This document shows, piece by piece, positions 54,966 through 64,000 of a stretch of DNA of 64,000 nucleotides. The notes beneath the pieces are model-generated. The model was not told the DNA's origin. It saw only the letters and a list, made by a program, of their open reading frames with translations, and made no database searches. The position numbers were made by a program, and so were the translations under genes. How positions within the stretch are numbered: the first letter of the stretch is position 1; every line of letters begins with the position of its first letter. Source of the stretch: Nephrocerus scutellatus (Eukaryota; Arthropoda; Insecta; Diptera; Pipunculidae); NCBI GenBank assembly GCA_947095585.1, contig OX352761.1, forward strand, positions 20,661,277 to 20,725,276, written 5' to 3'.

Positions 54966-56539
54966 ATTGTCAAATAACAACTGCGCGTCCAAAATGGCTG
55001 CAATTTTGGTGAGTACCAAAAGATGCACAAACACATTCTATAGCGATTGTTGACGAGTGCTGCCTTCTTCATGTTCAGTTCCGAAACTTTTTACACTACC
55101 CTTGTACTTCGTCACAACTTAGTTGGGGCAATTTGACTAACTGCGCCATATCAAGAGTGATATAACCTTCCTATAATAAATGAGAACCACTGTGTTTGTC
55201 TTCAGAAATTCGGAGCATATTGACAGACTTGTGGCTATAAGATCAAGTCACTGGCCAGTCAGTGGCTTTACCCAGCTCTCCTGTTTTATAAATCATACTA
55301 CAAAGCATATAGAATATTTGCACAACTGCTTGTTGGAGTTTACCAAGTATTCGGACGAGGTAGGCAGACGGACGGGGAAACCCCCATTCTTTTGAGGTTT
55401 CTATTCAATGTTGTTTACAAAAACCAATAGATAATTGGCTACCCGTGCCCGTTTACGTTTAAATTTTCATTACTTGTAGGTACACTGCTGAGAAATCTCG
55501 CACTCACTATGCCACACATCTAGCCATAACAATTTGTAATTGCAATTTAAAACCACATCATTAGCCTAATTGCTAAAATTGAAAAACAGCAAAATGCAAG
55601 AGCTCCTCTAGTGGACTGGGGATATCAGTCAAAGTCACATAATCTTGACAATCGGTTGATTGATTACTAACTTTGCTAGTCGCACAGCCGCCAGAAGGCA
55701 ATGATTGTTTCTTGTCTCTTGTCTCGCTATGAGGAATTTTCATTGTGGCAAATTATTTTGAGTTATTCAATGATTACATCCACTCAAAATGCAATAAATT
55801 AATTTTAATTAATAAACGCACAGGCACGACATTGTAAGTCGATGTGTTCTCTCCTCACCTAATAACCTATGCCAGTTTGCCAATTAAATTGCAACAAAAA
55901 CAAAAAACCCGTTTGTTTATTTATCTTAATTATTAATATCTAAACATTGTGCTGCCGTCCGCACATCTGTTCTTTCGAGTACATACAAGCAAAGGCATAT
56001 ATGAGTGTTTTCTATCTCTTTGACCTGTACACGTGCTGCTTCTTGCTCCTCCTTAATGTCATCACAAAGGAACTTTTTTCACTTTTCCATGCCACTCGTA
56101 AACTTACATCATTGATGGAAAATGAGGGACACCTGACACGCCTTGCTTACAGATTCCGTGAGCAGCTTTACTTTATTGGCTTAGTTAGTTATTGATTCTG
56201 TAGCGAACTACAACACTAATACATGCTCATTTAATTTTATTGCAGAATGCATTTTTTGTTGCACCAGCACTTGGTTGGCTAATTAAAAATGAAAAAATGT
56301 TGTATTGCATAAATGTTATATATAGTTTAATGTTAATATCTTCTATGTGACTTTTCAACATTATCGAAGGTGCATTATTTTCTATAAAACCTAGACTTTG
56401 TGTCAGCTCCTCCAAAGAGTCGGCGGTATGAAACCACGTTGCACTTACTGAAAAGACAAATAAAGTAATGCGGTCGCCTTCGGTAACTTGGAGCGATAGA
56501 AATTTATGTATGGTCATCTAAATAAATGTTTTATATTAC
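54966..56539. other. Non-coding DNA, no gene seen
   Basis: About 1.6 kb of apparently unique AT-rich sequence. Open frames at 55947 and 56227 show no family motifs or splice support. Confidence 0.45.
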
Positions 56540-56589
56540 TCGTAACTTGCCTATGTCTGTGTGTCGGTTTATTTGTTATTCCGTCAGGT
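56540..56589. other. Unique head of the TCTTGAGG array, copy 2
   Basis: CGTAACTTGCCTATGTCTGT ... GTCGGTTTAT ... ATTCCGTCAGGTTTTTA parallels 13775-13835. Confidence 0.6.
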
Positions 56590-59170
56590 TTTTATTATTA
56601 CAAATCTGTGAGTGGTCTTCAGGTGGGTATTCAGGTGGGTCTTGAATTTGGGCTTGAGAGGGTTTAAAGAGGGTTTTGAGCGGGATGTTGATGGGCTTTT
56701 TAGGTAGTTGTGAGGGCGCCTTGAGATGATGTTAAGGGTGTATTCAAGGGGGTACTTGAGGGGATTTTGAGCAGGTCTTGTTGGGGTTCTTGAAGTGTCT
56801 TGAGGGTGGTCTTGAGGGCGGTTTGAAGGGAGTCTTTAGATGATCTTAAGGAGGTTTTATGGGGGTCGAGCAGAGTTTGAGAGGGTGTAGAGTGGGAACA
56901 CGACAGCGAGGCCGGCCAAGCCTACGCTGGAAGGATGGCGTAGACCAAGACGCGCAGAGTTTAGGGTTGCCAACCTGGATGACATCGGCTCGAAATCGAG
57001 ACCGATGGAGAGACTTTTTGCGGTAGGCCAGGACCGGACCCCGGTTGTAGAGCCAAATATTATTATAAATATATATATATGAGGGAGTTTGAAAGGGTGT
57101 AGAGTGGGGTCCTGGGTTTTAACGTATTTTTAAATGAGTTTTGAGAGGGGCCATGAGGGAGTTCTGACTGGGTCTTTATTGAAGGAGTCTTAAGGTGGAA
57201 TTGAGGAGGTCTTGAGATTGGTCTTAAGGGTGGTTTTGAGGGCGCCTTACGGGAGTCTTGCGTTGTCCTTGCGGTGGTCTAGATGGAGGTTTGAGAGGTT
57301 CTGTACGAGGGTTTTGCGGGTCTCTTAAGGGAATCTTGCATGGGGTGTATGAAGGTTTTCAGAGGGTCTTGAGTAGGGTCTTAGGAGGGGTTTTTGGGGG
57401 TCATAATGGGATTTTGAGGGGGCTTAAAAGGATTTAAGGGGGTTTGAGAGGCCTTGAGTGAGGGGTTGAAGGGTTTTTAAGGGAATCTTGATCAAATTCT
57501 TGAGAGGTTCTTAGGTGGTCTTCAGTAGGTTGAGTTGGGTTTTGTGGGGGTCTTAAGGGAATCTTGAGTGGGATCTTGAGGGGTTTTTAGGAGGGGTCTT
57601 GGGGGAGTATTGAGGGGGGCATAACGTGGTCTTAACGGTGTCTTAAGGGTGGCCTTCTTGGGGTCTAGATGGCGGTTTGAGAGAAGTCTTCAGATGGGCT
57701 TTAGTGGGGTGTTTAGGTGGTCTTGAGGAGGGCTTGATGGGGTTCTGAGAGAGTCGCGAGTGAAGTCTTGTAGGGTCTTGAGGGAGTCTTTAGGTAGTCT
57801 TGAGGAGTTATCGAGGGCGTTTCATGTGGGGCTGTTTAGGTGGGCTTGACGGGACTTCGAGAAGGTCGTGAGTGGAGTCTTGAGGGGTTTTTAAGAAGGT
57901 TTTGAGGGAGTCTTGAGGTGGTCTTGAGGGGATTTTGAGAGGGTCGTGAGTGGGGTCTTAAGGGGGTCTTTAGGTGGTCTTAAGAGTGTTTTAAGGGGGT
58001 CGTAAGGAAATCTTAAGTGGGGCTTGAGGGGGTCTTGAGGGAGTATTTATCGGGTTAGTAATGTTGTCTTGACGAGGTCTTGAGGTGATCTGAAGTGAGT
58101 CTTAAGGTAGTCTTGAGTGGGGTCCCGAGTGGGCTTTGTGAGGATCTTTAGTGGGGTCTAAGTCTTGTGGGTGGTCTTTAGAATGGGATTTTGAGAGGGT
58201 CATGAGTGTTGTCTTGAGGGGGTCTTAAGAAGGTTAATGGGATCTTAATGGGATTTTAGGGGGTCTTGAAGAAATTTATGGGAGGCGTAACGAGGTCTTA
58301 AAGGGGTCTTAAGGGTGATCTTGATGGGGTCATGGAGTGGTCTTGAGAGTAGTATAAGGGGGGTCCTGTAGGGGTCTTTAGGTGGTCTTCGTGTGGTTGG
58401 AGAGGGTCTTGAGGTGCGGTCGTGGGGGATTTGGAGCTGGTCTTCGGGGGTTGGAGGGAGTCTTAAGGTGTTGTCTTGGGGGGTTTGGAGAGGGAGTGGG
58501 GTCTTGTGAGAGTTTTTAAGGTGGTTTTGAAGGAGACATAAGGTTGTGTTAGGCATCTCAAGATCATCTTAATGGGGTTTAGAGCGGGGTCTTTGGAGCG
58601 TTATGAGTGGATCTTGATGGGGGTTTTAAGGTTATCTTGAGAAAGTCTTAAGAAGGTCATGAGGTGTTTTAAAAGGGTCTTCAGTGGGTCCTGAGATGGT
58701 CTTGAGGGGGGTCTTAAAGGAATCTTGAGTGTTTTTTGAACGGTTCGGAACAGTCTTGGGTGGGGTGTTGAGATGGTCTTAAGGGAGTTTTGAGGTATTC
58801 TTGAAGGGTGTCGAGAGGGATTTTATGGGGATCTTAAGTTTTTTTTGATGGGTCTTGAAGATGGTATTGAATTGTCTTAAGGGGTCTTAAATTGCTTTTA
58901 GGGGGTCTGGACGGGGTTTAGTGAGAAGACTTGAGTGAGTTTTGAAAGGGTCTTTAATTGGGTGTTAAGGAGACTTTGAGAGGTATAGAGAAAGGTTTTG
59001 AGTGGGGTCTTGAGGGATGTCTTGAGGATACTTAAGGGGGTCTTGAAGTCGGTTGTCCTAGTAGACTTGAGGGTTTTTTTTAGAGGGTCCTTTGGAGCTC
59101 TTTCAGTTTCTTTTGGCATTCTTTTGAGGGTCTTTTGGGGTATTATGGGGGCCTTCTGGGTGTCTTCATA
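56590..59170. repeat. G/T-rich TCTTGAGGGG minisatellite, large array
   Basis: About 2.5 kb of degenerate TCTTGAGGGGG / TCTTAAGGTGG modules, strongly strand-biased (G and T on plus). A family A LINE 3' end is embedded at 56890-57062, and the array resumes after it. The final modules change to GGTCTTTTGGGG before AT-rich DNA at 59165. Reverse-strand Pro/Thr/Leu-rich frames are artefacts. Confidence 0.92.
56890..57062 (+). mobile_element. Family A LINE 3' end inside the TCTTGAGG array
   Basis: The plus strand reads RPSLRWKDGVDQDAQSLGLP-like, i.e. AAGCCTACGCTGGAAGGATGG then GGACCGGACCCCGGTTGTAG, ending GCCAAATATTATTATAAAT plus an AT microsatellite. The first ~100 bp are the reverse complement of 4450-4500 in the minus copy. 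5' truncation is typical of LINE insertion. Confidence 0.8.
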
Positions 59171-60514
59171 TTACCATCCAATCTTAATAAAATTGCAATT
59201 TTATATACATATTATATAAAATAAAATTATATGCTTTTATTTAAGCTTCATACTCTAAGAGCAACAAGAACTGTTATAAAATAAATAAAAAATGTTGGAA
59301 TGTTTTTAATGGAAATCTAGAATATTTGGGCCTAAAAACAAATCACATAATTTAAAATAACCGTGCTAAGGATCTGATGTTCTTTTAATCTTGTCATAAA
59401 CCACAAATGCTTAGCGCGGTTCCAGATGACTCAGGAGTCAGGAGTTGAAAGCAAATGACTATCCGCTTTGATATCACTACTCTGCGTGGGCTACAGACCA
59501 GCTTTATAATGACGTCTTTCAAATAAAAAAAAATTGGGTGGATATCTGACACACAATTTGTTTTATTTACATTTAAAAATTTTGCGTCTTTATTGAAAGA
59601 CCCTTTAGCTCTAAATATCTATGAATTCAAAACTTCTTCCCAGTTCATATTTTTCAAAGTACATTCTCTCTATGTCTATGGCTATGCGTAGATTGATGTT
59701 GGGAATCGATATAACAAAACACCGTATTCTGAAATGGATCGGAGGAAAAAAATAATTTTTAAATTATGGACCCCTTTTTAATGGGAAGGTGGTTGGGAGG
59801 AGGAGTTAATATTGAACTGTTTGGATGGCGTAGAGAAAATCATTTTGTCCTATTTGTCAATTTGTCAATAGAAGCTGTAGGTTTGTCTTATGATGTATTG
59901 AGTCTCTTTCTAAAGTCCACCTCTAACGAAATGTACTCCTATCTATACCAAGCTAAGCAATAAAATGGTAGGTAGCATCAATTGACTTCGATATGCCAAA
60001 AAGTCCTAATATCAACTGAAGGGTTTGTTGAGAAAAATCCCCATTATCCTCAGAATCTTTTTCTTGACTTTTATTACATTTCTTTTTCAGATAAACTTCT
60101 CGATCGAACACCACAGCATCACGCTTAGTGCGTTTGACACAATAACTGCCAACCAAATACGAGAGGGATCAGTTTCAAATTTTTTTTTTGTCAAAAAAAT
60201 CTCAAAAAATCAAAATCAATGTCGTTCAAAAGAAAATATTACCGTGTGTAGATTTGATTGCTTAACAATAATTTGTGACAGTAGAGTGCGGCCTGTCAAG
60301 AGACTTTCAGCAAAAAAAAACAACACTTTTATGCGCGACTGTCAGGCAAATGTGATTTTTGTGTTGTCATCGTCTCACGTACCGCGTCGAATCGCATCAT
60401 TGAACGCGAAAATTGTTTTAGAATTCAATTGAATTTTTTTTTTAAATATTTATCACAAGTTTTGTTCTCTTTCGATTGTTTGCCTGTCTTGTCAGTAATT
60501 TGTTCCAACATCCA
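59171..60514. other. Upstream region of the 60515 gene
   Basis: AT-rich, with no recognised transposon. The last few hundred bases presumably contain the promoter and 5' UTR of the downstream gene. No TATA box or splice pair can be fixed with confidence. Confidence 0.4.
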
Positions 60515-62071
60515 ATGGCAACAAATTGCGATTGCATTGAGAAATTTAGTCCGATTGGAGTCGACACGTCCATCAATCAGACGAGCGATGTGATGAAGCA
60601 AACTAAAAGCCAAACTGCCGTGGAGCAACAGAAGTCAACTGGAACTGGTGGAACTGCATTAGCGCCTGACAATGACGTTTTCGAAAGTGTTTTTGATGCT
60701 TCTATGGCCAACTTGGAGCATGCCAACACCAACGATGGCTATGAATCCGATTCGGAGAGTGCAAACGATGATGATGGTGATGATGTTGTTCCAAAAAAGG
60801 GGCGCCTTACCCGAAATGGTAATGATAAGCGGGGTGTATTGAAATTGTGCAGTGACGGTGGTACAACTCGAGGAGTAGGAGGAGTAGGAGAATCGCTACT
60901 TTGTTTTCCCCGGTCCAGTTCGTTTGAGTATTGCAGCAGCAGCGACAGCGACGACGACGACGATGAGGAGCATAAACGCGATGATGAGATTTTTTCGGCT
61001 ATAAATTTGTCACCGAAACTTTTTCCGACAGATGCCAAAAATACGGAACTCTTCGCAACACGGCCATACCTGTTGCCTTTCACCGAACGCCGGCGACTCT
61101 CGCAGTGCAAGGAGGAGGACGAAGAGGATGGACTATCGCCGCAGCCGCACAACAACGGTTGCAGTGCCGGAGATAATGCACCGCGTTTTGAGAAATCCAC
61201 CCTACCGACACCGCCCCCGCCACCGCCACCATCAAACGATGGCGCTGCTGCAGACAAATTCAAAGAGTTGGAAAAATTGCGACAACAATTTATGCAAAAA
61301 ATCGACAGCATCAATACAAGCAACATTGAAGAGATCAGTGCGGTGGCCGCCGATGGAGCAAATGGTGTGGGACTTTACAGATCTCCCCCGCCACCGCCAC
61401 CGATACCACCGACAATCCTACCAGCATCCTTAATGGCATTAATACGGTCAACCAAATTGAAGCTGTCGCCAAGATTGACGTCTAATGCAGGCGCAGAAGT
61501 GCAGCTGCCTCCAGCCACAGAAGGGACTACTACGCCGCCATTCACAGACAGCACTACCGCTACCACATCATTGGCCTCCACCTCCAACACAGAGAAAAAA
61601 GAACCCAGCCCGGAAAAAACCATATACAAGGGTAAATTCACTGTGACCAAAGCACTCGAATCACCCGACATGAATAAACTTCGCTCGGAAGCGAAGAATC
61701 TGCAGAATTTGGACGCCAAAACGAATGCCTACACAATTAGTTTCCCGTGCACATCCGGTGGGTATTCCTCTGTGCAGGGACTCTTCTCTCAGCGCTATGG
61801 TAGCGGGAAATTTGCAGCTACCTTTAAGCCGCATATGGACAAGAAGTTCTTCGACAGTTCATTAGTTGAGATTCGATCGCCAGCGGTTAGTTCGACATCA
61901 CTCAACACCACCAGTGACAGCAGAGATAGTCTATGCGGGACATCAAGAATCGGCGGTGGCGGTGATATAAATCATCTCGACGAGGTGTGGATTAAGAGAT
62001 CCGTAACGCCGCCACCACGGCCACCATCGTCGATTTTAGATGAAACTACAGCGCCACCATCGGAAGATGAT
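60515..62071 (+). CDS. First coding exon of an unrecognised acidic/proline-rich protein gene
   Basis: 519 codons run without a stop from ATG 60515 (MATNCDCIEKFSP; in-frame TAG/TAA upstream leave no other ATG) to GAAGATGAT|GTAAGTG at 62071, a consensus donor in phase 0. Reading on past the donor ends after eight codons, which supports splicing. Features by residue: acidic stretches at 76-90 and 143-158; a basophilic kinase-like ERRRLSQ at 191-197; polyproline runs at 231-239 and 291-299 of the type bound by EVH1, SH3 or profilin; a predicted helix KFKELEKLRQQFMQKI at 248-263; YKGKFTVTK at 371-379, faintly like an RFxV docking site; a better-ordered segment at 402-455 (TISFPCTSGGYSSVQGLFSQ, FKPHMDKKFFDSSL); and PPPRPPSS at 499-506. 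It looks like a cytosolic scaffold or cytoskeletal regulator; no family is assigned. Later exons are not visible among the LINEs to 64000. Confidence 0.85.
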
Positions 62072-62318
62072 GTAAGTGATGTGAGAGCGATTTTTTAATT
62101 TAATTTTTTTATTTTTTAGTTTGTTTTTATAAATTTGGAGATTTGTTTAGACTCTATGTTCGCCGGAACGCATTTTTCAGTGATCTGTCCCAGACATAAT
62201 AAATTTTAAAAATAATTCAGGTCTAGACTGCGGGTTGAAAAGAATTTTTGCTTTTTTTTTAAAGGGATTTTTGCAGATCTACCCATCTCCGAATCTCCTA
62301 AGACACCCTTTGGAGTCA
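62072..62318. other. Start of the intron after the 519-codon exon
   Basis: Begins GTAAGTG and quickly becomes T-rich. No exon found. The insertion-filled remainder to 64000 is probably still intron. Confidence 0.55.
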
Positions 62319-63105
62319 CTAGATGTTAGATTGCGCAACTAGATCGTGCGGTTTTATGCGGTGGAGCCTTCTTTCATGCTCATTCCGATTGAGGAGTCTG
62401 GATGCGTCTGCATTTGAGTGTAGACTGAGCCGTTGAGCATGGGCTGCTGCATATTTTGTAATTTCGTTGGCCACTGTTTCTACTCCTAAGTCATGGTGAA
62501 GATCAGAGTTTAGGATGTACCTACCATGGTACGTTGACAATGCTTCGCAGTACTTTATTTTGAATCCGTTGGATGATTTTGATGGTAGTCATCTTGGCGC
62601 ACCCCCATAATTGAATGCCGTAAGTTCATATCGGTTTGATGACTTGTTTATAGAGAAGCAATTTGTTATGTATTGGCAGTACTGTTCTCCTGCCAGTAAG
62701 CCAATTCTTTCTTAGTTTGAGGTCGAGTTCATCCTTTTTCTTCTTGACATGTTCCTTCCAGCGATGTTTTGCGTCCAAGGTCATGCCAAGATATTTAGCG
62801 GTGTTTGCATGTGGGATCTGTGAATTATCTATGACAATCGGGATATGTCGATTTTTTTTGTTGGTGAAGTCAACATGTACAGATTTGGCGTCATTTATTT
62901 TAATGCGCCATTTTATTGTCCAATTTTGGATGTCGTTTATGCGCAGATTCTTCTGGTGTTTCACCGATGGCTAGTATAGCAGTATTGTCCGCAAATGTGG
63001 CGATAAAATTGCTTCTTGGAGTAGGAAAGGAAGATCATTGGTGAATAGTAGGTATAACGTTGGATCCAAGATGCCACCCTGAGGATCTCCAGCTTTTTTC
63101 TCCTT
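62319..63105 (-). mobile_element. Jockey-like LINE, RT C-terminal half
   Basis: The minus strand gives: GDPQGGILDPTLYLLFTNDL (63092-63035), ATFADNTAILAI where FADDTA is usual (63000-62965), then an uninterrupted run NLRINDIQNWTIKWRIKIND, SVHVDFTNKKN, ANTAKYLGMTLDAKHRWKEH and KLLLYKQVIKPIW (62960-62630). After one frameshift come WGCAKMTTIKIIQRIQNKVL and DLGVETVANEI, ending HDLV (62345). The Asp to Asn change in the catalytic motif and the 5' truncation make it inactive. Compared with other copies here it is little decayed. Confidence 0.9.
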
Positions 63106-63392
63106 ATGATCAGAATAAGCATTACTTACTTACCTACTTATGTCCTATATCCCCTACTACTATGCCTACGCGTCATCGCATGCGGTTCTTGACAATGAGC
63201 TTCAGCTCTCTCGAATTCTTCCCCAATTGCCGTGACTCCACCTCAACTGTTCTGCGCCATGTATTTCTCGGACGACCCGTTCTTCTACCATCCTGAGATA
63301 ACAGATTCCATTGCATTACGTAGTTTCCTATGGAACTGTCGCCTGTTCGGAGTGTATGACCAATCCACTGCCACTGTCGTTGGAAGGTTCTC
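63106..63392 (-). mobile_element. RTE-like LINE 3' end (family of 20590-21990)
   Basis: Minus strand: [20 protein letters not shown] in one frame, or at DNA level AGTGGCAGTGGATTGGTCAT then ACTCCGAACAGGCGACAGTTCC, matching 21870-21910. It continues RNTWRRTVEVE-like, then KLIVKNRMRWR-like, and ends in a GTAGGTAAGTAAGTAA tail. The right side is broken by the next element's poly(A). Confidence 0.8.
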
Positions 63393-64000
63393 CCTTTTTT
63401 TTTTTTTTTTTTTTTATATATAGAGACTTAGTGCCAAGGGATGACTCCCTGAATGACTTACGTCACGGCAATAAGTTGGGCTAAGCCCTTTATTAAATTC
63501 AAAATAAAATAAAAATCGAAGGAATGTGATTTACAATATATATCACATTCCTAGCCGGTTTCAATTTATTTTCTCAGAATTCTCCCTGATTCATTGAAAA
63601 AGCAATACGAATTTAGAACGACGCGAGTCCAAATACTTTTATCAATGAATCATGGTCAGGGAAATGCCCCAATCAAGAATATTACACAGAATAGTCAAAT
63701 TCATTAATTCACGCGAACCATTCAAGCGAGAATTGCATTCTTTTTGATTGACAAACTCAATGGAAGCCGATAGTGTTGTGTCATCAGCAAATGAATGGAT
63801 ATCACAGGTTGTAGAAGACAACAGGTCGTTGATATATATCAAGAAGAGCGTGGGCGACAAGGATGACCCTTGAGGCATGCCAGCATTGATCCCATGTAAA
63901 TCTGAAGATATACCATTTAATACAACTTTTATTTTACGGTTCCATAAATAATTCTCAATCCATGTAATGAGAGAGGAGTGTAAGTTCAGCGCACGAATCT
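63393..64000 (-). mobile_element. CR1/Jockey-like LINE 3' region with poly(A), runs off the window
   Basis: The minus strand enters at 64000 with SWITLLITWIENYLWNRKIKV-like bases, then LHGINAGMPQGSSLSPTLFL (63900-63855), INDLLSSTTCDIHSFADDTT (63850-63790, FADD intact) and ASIEFVNQKECNSRLNGSRE, followed by a short 3' region and an A tail (T run on plus, 63391-63412). The C-terminal half of the RT domain is missing, so the copy carries an internal deletion. It inserted into the RTE-like fragment on its left. Confidence 0.85.

Noticed and set aside
58245..59119. Minus-strand Pro/Thr/Leu-rich open frames
   Set aside because: Products of the TCTTGAGG array read backwards, not genes.
60476..60514. 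Upstream extension of the 60515 gene by 13 codons
   Set aside because: The frame is open but starts with TTG, not ATG; the first in-frame ATG is 60515.
60739..61719. Long minus-strand frames opposite the 60515 exon
   Set aside because: They mirror the acidic and polyproline codons of the plus-strand gene, which alone has a proper start and splice donor.

Overview
The window looks like a transposon-rich piece of a higher-fly (Schizophora) nuclear genome. The evidence is: short GT-AG introns, an intact multi-exon Snmp1 gene whose protein reads like Drosophila SNMP1, AT-rich intergenic DNA, Tc1/mariner, LOA/R1, CR1, Jockey and RTE-type elements, and a tRNA-derived SINE. A tephritid-like fly is my best guess; genus and species cannot be told from sequence alone. 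There is no rRNA, no true tRNA gene, no CRISPR and no bacterial operon.

Two host genes are supported. (1) Snmp1, minus strand, 26396 down to 16830: eight coding exons joining in frame into about 531 residues of a CD36-family sensory neuron membrane protein. Five introns are 52-113 bp. Intron 5 (2.2 kb) and intron 3 (5.4 kb) have swollen with repeats. (2) A plus-strand gene beginning at ATG 60515, whose 519-codon first coding exon ends at a consensus splice donor at 62071/62072. It encodes a disordered, acidic and proline-rich protein that I do not recognise, and it continues out of the element-filled right end of the window or beyond it.

The rest is mainly layered mobile DNA. One APE-endonuclease/RT LINE family ('family A', RTE-like) has at least six damaged copies: minus at 1225-1425, 4340-6192 and 53216-54782; plus at 37830-38440, 38533-39780 and 47086-48890; with loose 3' ends near 32400-32770 and 56890-57062. 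LOA/R1-like fragments lie at 9310-10740, 15200-15725, 18448-19094, 28260-28385, 28740-30985, 33480-35060 and 51080-51830. CR1/Jockey-like fragments lie at 6755-6960, 8380-9305, 26882-28200, 40365-40560, 46635-46880, 62319-63105 and 63393-64000. A second RTE-like family lies at 20590-21990 and 63106-63392. Tc1/mariner pieces lie at 2148-2640, 10795-10920, 12957-13735, 22452-24443 and 54783-54965. Five copies of one tRNA-derived SINE are present, four with target-site duplications.

Tandem repeats form a second layer: 24-bp and 41-bp arrays (2762-3200), a GAGT microsatellite (7985-8302), G/T-rich TCTTGAGG arrays (13890-14930, 56590-59170, inverted at 36845-37560), ACATGTAAC arrays inside Snmp1 intron 5, a ~150-bp satellite in two opposite-facing arrays (33001-33480, 43915-44425) with a single unit at 6500-6640, a 94-bp satellite (44569-45050), and a ~100-bp repeat with a GGTC-rich head (10930-11290, 15700-16100, 50185-50545). 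Nested insertions give a relative history of the locus. All identifications are by eye from motifs and translated sequence; no database search was possible.
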